From: a virus
Reading direction: 5' to 3' (one strand)
IMG/VR virus record: IMGVR_UViG_3300025543_004178
Span: 1-48,897 of that record
Length of the DNA stretch: 48,897 nucleotides
In this document: one piece after another, positions 1-6,790 of the stretch
How the letters are laid out: each line of letters begins with the position of its first letter
How positions within the stretch are numbered: the stretch's first letter is position 1
Position numbers and translations under genes: made by a program
Notes under the pieces: generated by a model
What the model was told of the DNA's origin: nothing
The model's database searches: none
The model's input: the letters and a program-made list of their open reading frames with translations, nothing else

Positions 1-61
1 TACTCATTCCGAAAGGAACAGGGTTAGTCGTGATACCTGCTTTTGCTTTTCTTGTTGGCAT
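1..61 (-). CDS. Partial small protein, N-terminal 20 codons only
   Basis: A minus-strand ATG at 61 opens a frame that runs off the left edge of the window. The visible N-terminus is basic (MPTRKAKAG...). It starts 3 bp after the stop of the 83-aa gene to its right, which fits the tight operon layout. Too little is visible for a function. Confidence 0.55.
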   Translation of the reverse strand, partial: MPTRKAKAGITTNPVPFGMS

Positions 62-64
62 TGA

Positions 65-316
65 TTAGTCGTAATGTTTGAGTGTGCTTCCTGGTTGTTT
101 CTTAGCCTTGCCGATCACATCTTTCCATCCTGGATGTTTAGTGTAAATCCTACTGAAGGGATCCCCCATCTCAACGCCAAGACATGGAGCATTATCTGGT
201 GTGTAATAACGCTCCCAGTCTGGATTATCTTTCAACCACTGGTCCCAATCATGAATGCTCATGATCACTTCTTTGGTTTCACCAGTTTCTTTATTCTTTA
301 CTGGATAAGTTGCCAT
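65..316 (-). CDS. Conserved hypothetical protein, 83 aa
   Basis: Small soluble protein rich in Trp, Asp and Lys, with no signal peptide or membrane segment. The frame is open further upstream, but those codons overlap the end of thyX. The ATG at 316 (MATYPVKN...) leaves a short gap after thyX and puts a CTAAATAG late-promoter-like motif (337-343) just upstream, so I chose it. Function unknown. Confidence 0.7.
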   Translation of the reverse strand: MATYPVKNKETGETKEVIMSIHDWDQWLKDNPDWERYYTPDNAPCLGVEMGDPFSRIYTKHPGWKDVIGKAKKQPGSTLKHYD

Positions 317-335
317 GTGAAAATAATGTGTAGGT

Positions 336-977
336 CTATTTAGTTTCGCCCCAAGCAGCCTCAGCAATCACTGGGAACTGTTCGGTAAAGATACGCTTAC
401 ACTCAAGGGCAATGTCCATGTGCTCTTTCTGAGTTCCGTTTGCTGATCGGAGGTCAATGTAGTGAAGCCAGGAACGAAGAGAACCTGACATATAAAGACG
501 AGTGGGACAAGCAAGAGGAAGTACAAACCGAGCACACTCTTTAGCAATTCCGTCATCCAACATCTCCTGATAAAGTTTCATCGATTGATCGAAATGATCC
601 TTCATCTTGAGACGATAATGGTGAATCAGTTGGGGATCCACATCATCAATAGAGTTTTGACGATTCTTGGTGTCTTGGCGTCGCAGTTCTGGAATGGGGA
701 TCGCCTCGGAGAGTAAGGAACTATCAGCATAACGTTGTGAGAACTCTTGATATGTGAACGAACGGTGGCGCAAAATTTGAGCCGCCAGTCCACGGGTGGT
801 TTCAATCTCCAGAGTCATGAACGCTTGCTCAAAGATGCTCCAGTGCTTGTGTTTGATACAGTAACGAAGAAGTCCAGCATAATTATCGTTGTCTTGATTT
901 GCTGGATTAGAAACCCGAGCACAATAAGCAACTTGCTTCTCTGCGTCTGGTGTACATGAAATCAGTTTTACATTCAT
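336..977 (-). CDS. thyX: FAD-dependent thymidylate synthase ThyX
   Basis: Makes dTMP from dUMP using methylene-tetrahydrofolate and FAD/NADPH, supplying thymidine for phage DNA synthesis. The 213-aa protein carries the ThyX signature RHRSFTYQEFSQRY near residues 69-82 and the later SLRSWLHYIDLR segment, where the family has its catalytic Ser and dUMP-binding Arg. The length is normal for ThyX. Its ATG overlaps the stop of the 55-aa gene upstream (ATGA), indicating translational coupling. ThyX is common in cyanomyoviruses and fits with nrdA/nrdB elsewhere in the window. Confidence 0.97.
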   Translation of the reverse strand: MNVKLISCTPDAEKQVAYCARVSNPANQDNDNYAGLLRYCIKHKHWSIFEQAFMTLEIETTRGLAAQILRHRSFTYQEFSQRYADSSLLSEAIPIPELRRQDTKNRQNSIDDVDPQLIHHYRLKMKDHFDQSMKLYQEMLDDGIAKECARFVLPLACPTRLYMSGSLRSWLHYIDLRSANGTQKEHMDIALECKRIFTEQFPVIAEAAWGETK

Positions 978-1141
978 TTTTTTTCCTTACGAACCCTCTT
1001 TAATTCTTTCAGTTCTGTCTTGATCATTTGATAAGCGGTTTCAGAATCTATCTTATCACCAATTTCCAAGGCAACGATGACTTCGATGCGAGTTCCAAAA
1101 TGCATCAGAGCTCGTTCAAACGAATCCAAATCATCATACAT
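974..1141 (-). CDS. Small charged protein, 55 aa
   Basis: Minus-strand frame from ATG 1141 to TGA 974. Its stop overlaps the thyX start as ATGA, and its start overlaps the stop of the gene to its right by 8 bp. The C-terminus is Lys/Arg-rich and the rest is predicted helical, with no cysteines or membrane segment. The overlaps on both sides are the main support. Function unknown. Confidence 0.7.
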   Translation of the reverse strand: MYDDLDSFERALMHFGTRIEVIVALEIGDKIDSETAYQMIKTELKELKRVRKEKK

Positions 1142-1382
1142 TTCTGTATCTCCCGTAGTCTGTGTAATATGCTTTGTAAAAAGCGATCACTCCAGCACTA
1201 ATCTCATTACCTTGAGAGACCCAATCATGAGCACACTCATAAATTGATTGTGGTGAGTGTTTTGGTGATCCATCTTCCTTAAGTTCACCACCATATTTCT
1301 CAAGGAGAATACCTAAAACTTCTTGTCTCAGTTTCATTCTCTTATCGGAGTATCTCCAATCAGTCAGGGTATCCGTCGTCAT
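1134..1382 (-). CDS. Conserved hypothetical protein, 82 aa
   Basis: The frame is open from 1475, but the upper part lies over the 55-aa gene at 1360-1527. The ATG at 1382 (MTTDTLTDW...) gives only a 23 bp overlap and is preferred. Soluble, mixed charge, aromatic-rich C-terminus (AFYKAYYTDYGRY). No motif recognised. It sits in a run of small coupled genes upstream of thyX. Confidence 0.65.
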   Translation of the reverse strand: MTTDTLTDWRYSDKRMKLRQEVLGILLEKYGGELKEDGSPKHSPQSIYECAHDWVSQGNEISAGVIAFYKAYYTDYGRYRNV

Positions 1383-1527
1383 CGTCCCATACCTCATCGT
1401 AATCTGAAATCTTTGGTGATTGGTAATCTGATTTATATGCATCAACATCTGAGTAAACCTCGGACTCCAATGCATCGACCAGGAGTTTGAGGTTCCTCAC
1501 AATGAGTTTGAGTTTGTCTTTTTCCAT
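1360..1527 (-). CDS. Small acidic protein, 55 aa, start abuts a terminator
   Basis: From ATG 1527 (MEKDKLKL...) to the stop at 1360. Amphipathic Leu-rich N-terminal helix, then a very acidic tail (DEVWDDDDGYPD). A hairpin plus seven U (1528-1552) ends directly at this ATG, and the only good Shine-Dalgarno (GGAGG) lies inside that stem. Translation therefore either depends on the hairpin opening or uses an in-frame ATG at 1554. Function unknown. Confidence 0.6.
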   Translation of the reverse strand: MEKDKLKLIVRNLKLLVDALESEVYSDVDAYKSDYQSPKISDYDEVWDDDDGYPD

Positions 1528-1552
1528 AAAAAAAGGGAGGATCTCTCCTCCC
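1528..1552 (-). terminator. Rho-independent terminator-like hairpin
   Basis: Perfect 7-bp stem GGGAGGA/TCCTCCC with a 4-nt loop, followed on the minus strand by seven T. It lies after the DUF4278-like gene and ends exactly at the next ATG, so read-through would be needed to express that gene from upstream. Confidence 0.75.
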
Positions 1553-1581
1553 ATTATAACACTAATCAAATGTGAAGACAA

Positions 1582-1749
1582 TCACTTGTTGTAAGTGTGT
1601 CCACGATAACAAAAGGTTCCGTGAGTCTCAGAGGGCTCGTGACCGCACAGGGTGTACTCAATACCACGATAAGAAGTGGCATGAATCTGTGCATCGTGCA
1701 GTGCAGATGCTTTTTTAATCTGCTGACGAATCAGGTTGAGAGTGTTCAT
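1582..1749 (-). CDS. DUF4278-like small protein, 55 aa
   Basis: Frame from ATG 1749 to TGA 1582 with a good Shine-Dalgarno (CAGGAG, 7 nt before the ATG). It contains YRGIEYTL and a C-terminal YRGHTY, resembling the short 'YRG.xY' DUF4278 proteins of cyanobacteria and their phages. That assignment is from memory of the motif. Its start overlaps the end of the gene to its right by 35 bp. Role unknown. Confidence 0.75.
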   Translation of the reverse strand: MNTLNLIRQQIKKASALHDAQIHATSYRGIEYTLCGHEPSETHGTFCYRGHTYNK

Positions 1750-2002
1750 GATTTTGCTCCTGAAGAATGAGATTTTTAGGCCCCGTTCCTTCAGTCGTTT
1801 GCGGATTATGGTCCTCCTTACAGGAAGGATCTGTTCCTTCCCATGTTCTTGTCACAAAGTCTAGCTTTTGACCAGCATTAAGCAACTCCGAACTTAGGAT
1901 TCTTTCTCTCATCCATGCTGACTGCTCACAAGACAAATAATGTTCTGGGTCAACAGGTGCTCTTTGAGTGATTAGATTCAAAAAGATGAGAAAATCAACC
2001 AT
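1715..2002 (-). CDS. Hypothetical protein, 95 aa
   Basis: Frame from ATG 2002 to the stop at 1715. Hydrophobic first ten residues, then a polar, Glu/Gln/Ser-rich C-terminus with low-complexity character. No recognised motif. It has a clear upstream regulatory region (hairpin 2040-2063, TATAAT-containing palindrome, CTAAATAA at 2100-2107), which supports it as first gene of a transcript. No strong Shine-Dalgarno, so moderate confidence. Confidence 0.5.
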   Translation of the reverse strand: MVDFLIFLNLITQRAPVDPEHYLSCEQSAWMRERILSSELLNAGQKLDFVTRTWEGTDPSCKEDHNPQTTEGTGPKNLILQEQNHEHSQPDSSAD

Positions 2003-2039
2003 AATCTGAACGATCCGTTCCGCGACTTACTTGCGTCTC

Positions 2040-2107
2040 ATTCGCTATTCGCAAACAGCGAATGTGATGAACGATAGGTGTATTATAACACCAGTAATAT
2101 TATTTAG
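2040..2107 (-). promoter_or_regulatory. Promoter region with hairpin before the 95-aa gene
   Basis: Read on the minus strand: a CTAAATA late-promoter-like motif (2101-2107), a 16-bp near-palindrome (2077-2092) that contains TATAAT, then a 7-bp stem hairpin (ATTCGCT/AGCGAAT, 2040-2063) about 40 nt before the ATG. The gap 2003-2116 holds no gene. The motifs suggest both host-type and late transcription. Confidence 0.5.
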
Positions 2108-2116
2108 TCAAATTTG

Positions 2117-2311
2117 TTACAAATTTACTTCCTTTGCTTCCTCAATCATCTTAGAGATGACATCCTCTGTTCCATCCATGGTCTTAACTGCAAAGAGACT
2201 GGACCTCTGATACTTCTTGAGTTTCTTATACTTCTTGACAAGTGCTTGAACCTGGTCACTGTTCATGTCCAGACCTTCAAACTCCACGTTGTAATCACCA
2301 AATCCACTCAT
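2117..2311 (-). CDS. Conserved hypothetical protein, 64 aa
   Basis: ATG 2311 overlaps the preceding stop as ATGA. Acidic N-terminus, a Lys/Tyr-rich middle (KKYKKLKKYQRSS) and a helical acidic end (SKMIEEAKEV). No signal or membrane segment. Last gene of a three-gene coupled set (2117-3125). Function unknown. Confidence 0.75.
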   Translation of the reverse strand: MSGFGDYNVEFEGLDMNSDQVQALVKKYKKLKKYQRSSLFAVKTMDGTEDVISKMIEEAKEVNL

Positions 2312-2571
2312 GCTTTTTTCTTTCCTTTAGACTTAGCAGGATTCTCCCAGGTTTTGGGGTTGACTCTTCCTTCTGATTGCTTGAAGGTTTTCAACCCCTC
2401 TCTGTACTGATCCCAGTAATAATCAAACAGTTCAACTTTCTTGCCACACATGGTAATGTCATAACAAGTTTTTCCATCCTTCTCATAAGTCACCAGATAA
2501 GCGGTGTAAGGAAGACTTCGATCGTTTGCTAAGGATGGGTCACAGTTCTCATGTAAGACAATGATGGACAT
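2308..2571 (-). CDS. Conserved hypothetical protein, 87 aa
   Basis: An upstream in-frame Met at 2589 lies within the DUF6433-like gene. The ATG at 2571 forms a TAATG junction with that gene's stop, so I chose it. Soluble, aromatic-rich (ELFDYYWDQYREG) with a strongly basic tail (KSKGKKKA). The tail suggests nucleic-acid contact, but no motif is recognised. Confidence 0.75.
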   Translation of the reverse strand: MSIIVLHENCDPSLANDRSLPYTAYLVTYEKDGKTCYDITMCGKKVELFDYYWDQYREGLKTFKQSEGRVNPKTWENPAKSKGKKKA

Positions 2572-3125
2572 TAACTCCGTCCACCCCATTGGATGTCGGG
2601 GAATGCTTCCTCAACAACACCAAAAGGAATCTTGTAAAGACGCTCAAGATTCTTATCCTTTACCAGGCACAGAATATCTGCTTCCTGAGGATGAAGACCC
2701 TCAAGCATCTGAATGAACATGCTCTCACGACGGAGACCAGACAATGAATCGTTACCACCTTTGATAAAGTGATACAGATTCTTCCATTCCTTCCTCAGCG
2801 AAGTGTGATCAGTTCCAATGGGAACATCATTCTTCTCATAAGGAACTTCACCCTCAGGCAAGAGAGAGATGACACTCTCGTCAAAGTTCCAAATCAGAAT
2901 CGCTTTCAGAGCATCAGTTGAATATGTCTTCAGAACTTCAACCTTCTTGGCATTGGTCCTTTGCTTGCTTGCAAGATCAAGGATCTCAGACATGAAAGGG
3001 TTGGGAGGAAGTTTCTTCAGAGGAGTTTCCGCCTGAGTCGCTGGTGCTGCTTTCTTAGCAGTGGTCTTTTTAGCAGGTGTTCTCCTCTTAGGAGTCGCAT
3101 CAAGATCTTTTGTCGTCGTGGCCAT
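2571..3125 (-). CDS. DUF6433-like cyanophage protein with basic N-terminal tail
   Basis: 184 aa. Residues 1-35 are a Lys/Ala/Pro/Thr-rich, probably disordered tail (RRTPAKKTTAKKAA). The rest has the conserved cyanophage block I associate with DUF6433: KVEVLKTYSTDALKAILIWN, LPEGEVPY, GTDHTSLRKEWKNLYHF, and a C-terminal FPDIQWGGR. Function is not known. The basic tail resembles histone-H1-like or DNA-binding tails, which is inference. First gene of a coupled trio. Confidence 0.8.
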   Translation of the reverse strand: MATTTKDLDATPKRRTPAKKTTAKKAAPATQAETPLKKLPPNPFMSEILDLASKQRTNAKKVEVLKTYSTDALKAILIWNFDESVISLLPEGEVPYEKNDVPIGTDHTSLRKEWKNLYHFIKGGNDSLSGLRRESMFIQMLEGLHPQEADILCLVKDKNLERLYKIPFGVVEEAFPDIQWGGRS

Positions 3126-3172
3126 AATTGTAGAATCTCTAAGTTCAGTTTAGTTGATTTAAGTTGATTTGT

Positions 3173-3400
3173 TTATTCGTCATCATAATGAAAATCTTCT
3201 GGATTCTCAAACCTGATTGACATAACCTCTTCGGGAATGAATTGTCCGTTCTCGTCGAACATCTCTGGATGAATTGGAACAAATTCTGTTTGCTTCCGAA
3301 ACACATAATCTCTTGCCAACCAACCGATCATACCCCCCAACAGGAAGAACATGATTGACATTACAACAGACAATGTGAGTGTAATTGCCAGTGCTTCCAT
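3173..3400 (-). CDS. Small membrane protein, 75 aa
   Basis: One N-terminal transmembrane segment (about residues 5-30, ITLTLSVVMSIMFFLLGGMI) followed by an acidic soluble tail ending DFHYDDE. ATG at 3400 with AGGAG just upstream (minus strand), giving a firm start. Not recognised beyond being a typical cyanophage small inner-membrane protein. Confidence 0.75.
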   Translation of the reverse strand: MEALAITLTLSVVMSIMFFLLGGMIGWLARDYVFRKQTEFVPIHPEMFDENGQFIPEEVMSIRFENPEDFHYDDE

Positions 3401-3409
3401 TGTTTTCTC

Positions 3410-3637
3410 CTAAGATCGTTTCCTTTTGAAATCCAGTTGGAAGTCAATAAGAAAATGAATCTCCCTCTTGAAGAGAGATAACATCTTCCCAAACTTCAAC
3501 TGAAAAGTTTTGGGTTCCTCTCTTCTCCTGTTTTTGTTTCTTAAAATCAACTCGACTCCCCGATTAACTTTCGGTTCGTCTTCGTTATCGTTATTTAGAA
3601 ACCTTTCTTCGTCTTCCAGGTCTTCGCTCTTGCTCAT
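3410..3637 (-). CDS. Hypothetical protein, 75 aa, overlaps upstream gene
   Basis: The frame is open from 3712. The ATG at 3637 (MSKSEDLEDEERF...) limits overlap with the 120-aa gene to 47 bp. Acidic first third and very basic last two thirds (RNKNRRREEP, DFKRKRS). No motif recognised. The charge pattern and the absence of another candidate in 3410-3590 favour it being real. Confidence 0.6.
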   Translation of the reverse strand: MSKSEDLEDEERFLNNDNEDEPKVNRGVELILRNKNRRREEPKTFQLKFGKMLSLFKREIHFLIDFQLDFKRKRS

Positions 3638-3953
3638 ACTTCCAGGCATCTTCAAGGATCTTGTAAAGGTAATTCTTGATCTTTCTTGCCTCTGGTTTAC
3701 CAAGATAACCATAAGCTTCTCTGAGTTGTTTATGCTCAGAGTCTGTTCCTCCCTCCAGATATTCTTCTAGATCTAGAATCAAACTGTTAATTTCATGTGC
3801 GGTGTCACTGTTAATGAATGCCTCAGTGTCACGCTTTGTTGCTTTAGAACTCTTCAAGTAAGCATACATGTCCAAGACATACTTACCTTCAAATGCAAAA
3901 TCAATTGCCTCTTCAACTGTTCCAAATAGAGTGTAGAGTTCTGCTTGTTCCAT
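3591..3953 (-). CDS. Conserved hypothetical protein, 120 aa
   Basis: ATG 3953 forms a TAATG junction with the glutaredoxin stop; the longer frame to 3998 would run into that gene. All-helical look with acidic and Tyr-rich segments and a very basic C-terminus (ERRPGRRRKVSK). Coupled to glutaredoxin upstream, but no motif shows a redox role. Function unknown. Confidence 0.75.
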   Translation of the reverse strand: MEQAELYTLFGTVEEAIDFAFEGKYVLDMYAYLKSSKATKRDTEAFINSDTAHEINSLILDLEEYLEGGTDSEHKQLREAYGYLGKPEARKIKNYLYKILEDAWKYEQERRPGRRRKVSK

Positions 3954-4189
3954 TAGACCAAATTGTTTTCTTGGAGATATTTGATAGTTTCGGTACATCC
4001 ACCGAGAAGTTTTTCATCAACCACCACTTGGGGGAAAGTGGATGAAGATCCAAATTCTTTTTTGAATTGTTCTCTGGTGAAGTCCGAGTCCAGTTTATAA
4101 ATCACATGCTGCAGTTCTGCCAACTGGAGAACTTGTTGAACCTTGGTGCAGTAAGGACAATTGTCCTTCGAGTAAACTGTGAAGGTCAT
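3953..4189 (-). CDS. Glutaredoxin
   Basis: 78 aa, a normal single-domain glutaredoxin. The redox motif CPYC is at residues 11-14, followed by the family's cis-Pro region (TFPQVVVD) and the GGCTET end that binds glutathione. It likely returns electrons to the phage ribonucleotide reductase encoded at 42214-45703, or to cellular thiols. ATGA overlap with the 57-aa gene upstream. T4 carries an analogous nrdC. Confidence 0.95.
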   Translation of the reverse strand: MTFTVYSKDNCPYCTKVQQVLQLAELQHVIYKLDSDFTREQFKKEFGSSSTFPQVVVDEKLLGGCTETIKYLQENNLV

Positions 4190-4359
4190 TGATTCTTAAG
4201 TTTGTCGAAATGTTCTTGAGAAGCAAAGCAGAGTTTGTATCCTGGAAAGTATTTCTTTTGGATGGCAGTTGCACCCAGAGAGAGGATGTAACTTCCTTTC
4301 ATCCAAACTTCTTTTTTGTCTTCCAGGATAACGTGTTCTACAGGAAACTTCTTTTCCAT
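4186..4359 (-). CDS. Small hypothetical protein, 57 aa
   Basis: ATG 4359 lies 2 bp after the upstream stop, inside CTCTAAATATGG, which also matches the late-promoter core. The stop overlaps the glutaredoxin ATG (ATGA). Basic, with a hydrophobic centre (SYILSLGATAI). No motif recognised. Junctions on both sides support it. Confidence 0.7.
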   Translation of the reverse strand: MEKKFPVEHVILEDKKEVWMKGSYILSLGATAIQKKYFPGYKLCFASQEHFDKLKNQ

Positions 4360-4361
4360 AT

Positions 4362-4583
4362 TTAGAGTTTTCCTCCAACTGTTCCTGCAAATGTTTTTTC
4401 TGGTTCGGGCCATCCTTCTTGGAGTCCCTTTAGATAAAAGTGTGTCATTCTAATAACCGAATTCTCAGTCAGTCCAGAGACAAGTCCCTTACCCTCTTTA
4501 TCGAAAGAATGATAAAGAAACCTGCCCTTAACCACTTCAAAGATTCCATCAATTAGTTTCGGAGCTGGGTCCTGTGTACTCAT
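4362..4583 (-). CDS. Conserved hypothetical protein, 73 aa
   Basis: From ATG 4583, overlapping the gene to its right by 35 bp. Soluble with alternating beta-type segments (IFEVVKGRFLYHSF, NSVIRMTHFYLKG). No catalytic motif. Part of the coupled run of small genes that includes glutaredoxin. Function unknown. Confidence 0.7.
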   Translation of the reverse strand: MSTQDPAPKLIDGIFEVVKGRFLYHSFDKEGKGLVSGLTENSVIRMTHFYLKGLQEGWPEPEKTFAGTVGGKL

Positions 4584-4833
4584 GTGCTTGTTTCAAATCA
4601 GGATTTGGTTGCGAGGGAGAGAATGGATCTCTGTCAAGATTTTTAATTACAATAAACGCATCCTTATTGTACTTGCGAGCACCGAATGGTGTGGACCAGC
4701 GAGGATTAGCAGTGGGTGGTTGGTGAATGCCAGAGACAGCAGTCCCACCAACCTCAACCACAATGTCATCACCGACTTCCCATCCGAGTGCTTCGACTGC
4801 ATCAACAAGTCGCTTGATAACGGTTTCTTTCAT
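4549..4833 (-). CDS. Conserved hypothetical protein, 94 aa
   Basis: ATG 4833 overlaps the stop of the membrane protein upstream (ATGA). N-terminal helix then a Gly/Val-rich strand region (WEVGDDIVVEVGGTAVSG) and a Pro-rich C-terminus. Contains no recognised active-site motif. Function unknown. Confidence 0.7.
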   Translation of the reverse strand: MKETVIKRLVDAVEALGWEVGDDIVVEVGGTAVSGIHQPPTANPRWSTPFGARKYNKDAFIVIKNLDRDPFSPSQPNPDLKQAHEYTGPSSETN

Positions 4834-5204
4834 TTAGTTCTCCAATTAGGATCTGAAGGGGCATGTGCGGATCGCTCGTAAACGATCGCATCTGCCTGCT
4901 CAGGGTCAAAGACCTCAAGTTTACGGCGCTTGCTCTTTGCATTGGTCACCAGAATGGCACCAGAGGTCAGAGGAGGAGCAATACTCATTGTAATGCCCAT
5001 GTCAACAAGAGACAAGGGAACACATGCCACAGCGACTCCTGTGCCCCACCAGAAGGGTTTCCAGAAGTTGGTCTTCGCTGCGTAGTAAAGAGAGGAGACA
5101 GGAGGAAGAATAAGGTGACCAATCACAACTGCCCAGCAGCGTGTTGCTGCTTGTTTTGCCTCAGAAACTCCACGTTTCTTCTCAAGATATTCAGAGTAAT
5201 CCAT
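4830..5204 (-). CDS. Membrane protein, 124 aa
   Basis: ATG 5204 forms a TGATG junction with the preceding stop; a TTG one codon earlier is less likely. Two hydrophobic stretches (about residues 22-44 and 50-80, including a WKPFWWGTGVAVACVPLSL turn) suggest two or three membrane passes, followed by a basic then acidic cytoplasmic tail. Not recognised. Confidence 0.72.
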   Translation of the reverse strand: MDYSEYLEKKRGVSEAKQAATRCWAVVIGHLILPPVSSLYYAAKTNFWKPFWWGTGVAVACVPLSLVDMGITMSIAPPLTSGAILVTNAKSKRRKLEVFDPEQADAIVYERSAHAPSDPNWRTK

Positions 5205-5356
5205 CAAGGTTTGTCTTTAACACGATGGTTATACTCTATCACAATCTGTTCCGATTGATCAGTCTTGTTTGTGACAGTTTTATGACTGATCTTATACTTG
5301 CCAAGATCTCTGGCAAATTCATGGAGTCGGTACCAGGAGAGATGAGGTTCTGTCAT
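5204..5356 (-). CDS. Small hypothetical protein, 50 aa
   Basis: The frame is open to 5482, but that part runs over a terminator hairpin and a better-supported 33-aa gene. ATG 5356, 5 nt after the terminator's U tract, is the likely start. Polar and basic, with no motif. It is coupled by TGATG to the membrane protein downstream. A new transcript should start nearby, but I see no clear promoter. Confidence 0.55.
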   Translation of the reverse strand: MTEPHLSWYRLHEFARDLGKYKISHKTVTNKTDQSEQIVIEYNHRVKDKP

Positions 5357-5361
5357 GACAT

Positions 5362-5383
5362 AAAAAAGAGGGTCGTCTGACCC
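5362..5383 (-). terminator. Terminator after the psbD operon
   Basis: 5-bp stem GGGTC/GACCC with a 4-nt loop, extended by G/C pairs and followed by a C and six U on the minus strand. It lies just downstream of the 33-aa gene that ends the psbD transcript. Confidence 0.75.
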
Positions 5384-5396
5384 CCCGAATGGAACT

Positions 5397-5498
5397 TTAT
5401 TTATTTTGTAATATCGATAACACAAAGAGTAAAACACCGAAGGCAATGCTGAATAATAACATTGCCAAAAAAACGGTGTCACTTTGAAAAGTCAACAT
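5397..5498 (-). CDS. 33-aa single-pass membrane peptide behind psbD
   Basis: Tiny frame with a strong Shine-Dalgarno (GGGGAGGAAG) ending 6 nt before ATG 5498. Nearly the whole peptide is one transmembrane helix (FLAMLLFSIAFGVLLFVLSI) with a short polar N-terminus and QNK C-terminus. Size and layout resemble low-molecular-weight photosystem II or cytochrome b6f subunits, but the sequence matches none I know by eye. It overlaps the 59-aa gene by 20 bp and lies in the psbD operon, so a photosystem-linked role is a reasonable guess only. Confidence 0.7.
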   Translation of the reverse strand: MLTFQSDTVFLAMLLFSIAFGVLLFVLSILQNK

Positions 5499-5658
5499 AT
5501 AAAACTTCCTCCCCAGGTTGTGGTGCCTCTGGATGACGTTTAGGTTGAGGTTTGTTCATCTCATCATTAATTGATTTGATGTTACCCCACATCATCGCAA
5601 AGGCAGCGCCAGCGATGAGCGCAAAGCAAGTGAAATAAACTGGAGCAAGATAATTCAC
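5479..5658 (-). CDS. 59-aa membrane-anchored protein coupled to psbD
   Basis: GTG start at 5658 overlapping the psbD stop (GTGA). N-terminal transmembrane segment ([20 protein letters not shown]), then a polar Pro/Gln-rich tail. No other start fits the gap, and coupling to psbD is tight. Not recognised; cyanophages often carry small membrane genes near psbD. Confidence 0.72.
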   Translation of the reverse strand: MNYLAPVYFTCFALIAGAAFAMMWGNIKSINDEMNKPQPKRHPEAPQPGEEVLYVDFSK

Positions 5659-6713
5659 AGAGCGTTTCCTCTTGGAAGAACTTCCTCAGGGAACACAAAG
5701 TTCTCGTGTGGTTGATCGACTGGTGCCAACCAGTTTCTGAGACCCTCATTCAACAAGATGTTCTTGGTGTAGAAGGTTTCAAACTCTGGATCTTCTGCTG
5801 CTCTGATCTCCTGACTCACAAAGTCGTAAGCACGGAGGTTGAGTGCCAGACCGATGATGCCGATGGAAGAAGTCCAAAGACCCATCACTGGAACAAACAA
5901 CATGAAGAAGTGCAACCAGCGTTTGTTGCTGAAGGCAATGCCGAAGATCTGTGACCAGAATCTGTTGGCAGTAACCATTGAATAAGTCTCTTCCTCCTGT
6001 GTGGAGTCAAAGGCTTTGAAGGTGTTTGCTTGGTCACTGTCTTCGTACAGTGTGTTCTCGACTGTTACGCCGTGGATTGCTGAGAGGAGTGCTCCACCCA
6101 GAATTCCAGCGACTCCCATCATGTGGAACGGGTTAAGCGTCCAGTTGTGGAAACCCTGGAGGAAGAGGAGGAACCTAAAAATTGCAGCCACACCAAACGA
6201 TGGCGCAAAGAACCAACTCGATTGTCCGAGAGCGTAGATGAGAAATACACTGACAAATACAGCGATAGGACCAGAAAAAGCGATCGCATTGTAGGGACGG
6301 ATTCCGACGAGACGTGCAATTTCAAACTGCCGAAGCATGAATCCTATGAGAGCAAAGGCTCCGTGGAATGCCACAAAAGGCCAGAGTCCCCCAAGTTGGA
6401 ACCAGCGGACGATATCTCCCTGAGCCTCTGGGCCCCATAAAAGAAGGAGGCTATGTCCGAAAGCATCAGCAGGAGTAGAAACAGCAGCAGTGAGAAAGTT
6501 AGCACCCTCAAGGTATGAACTCGCCAGGCCATGGGTGTACCAACTGGTAACAAAGGTGGTTCCTGTAAGCCAACCGCCAATAGCGAGATAAGCTGTAGGG
6601 AAAAGGAGAAGGCCAGACCAACCGACAAAAACAAACCTATCACGCTTAAGCCAATCATCGAGAACATCGAACCACCCCCTTTGTTGAATAGGTCGTGAAA
6701 GTGATGCAGTCAT
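5655..6713 (-). CDS. psbD: Photosystem II reaction-centre protein D2
   Basis: Full-length D2 at 352 aa with five transmembrane helices. Signature stretches include [18 protein letters not shown] at the N-terminus, the [15 protein letters not shown] helix, [16 protein letters not shown] carrying the chlorophyll and iron-ligand His region, and the C-terminal [12 protein letters not shown]. It pairs with D1 to hold P680 and quinones in the thylakoid membrane. Phage copies are thought to sustain photosynthesis during infection. Separated from psbA by a terminator hairpin; two tiny membrane genes follow in the same transcript. Confidence 0.99.
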   Translation of the reverse strand: MTASLSRPIQQRGWFDVLDDWLKRDRFVFVGWSGLLLFPTAYLAIGGWLTGTTFVTSWYTHGLASSYLEGANFLTAAVSTPADAFGHSLLLLWGPEAQGDIVRWFQLGGLWPFVAFHGAFALIGFMLRQFEIARLVGIRPYNAIAFSGPIAVFVSVFLIYALGQSSWFFAPSFGVAAIFRFLLFLQGFHNWTLNPFHMMGVAGILGGALLSAIHGVTVENTLYEDSDQANTFKAFDSTQEEETYSMVTANRFWSQIFGIAFSNKRWLHFFMLFVPVMGLWTSSIGIIGLALNLRAYDFVSQEIRAAEDPEFETFYTKNILLNEGLRNWLAPVDQPHENFVFPEEVLPRGNAL

Positions 6714-6742
6714 TTTGAAGTTTTGTTAAGTTGTTTTGAGAC

Positions 6743-6765
6743 AAAGAAAGGGGTGTTACCACCCC
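6743..6765 (-). terminator. Terminator-like hairpin between psbA and psbD
   Basis: 6-bp stem GGGGTG/CACCCC with a 4-nt loop, followed by TTTCTTTGT on the minus strand. It sits about 25 nt after the psbA stop and 30 nt before psbD. The imperfect U tract suggests partial termination that could set the psbA:psbD ratio. Confidence 0.7.
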
Positions 6766-6790
6766 AGTTCTTTATATTGTTATTCTGTTA

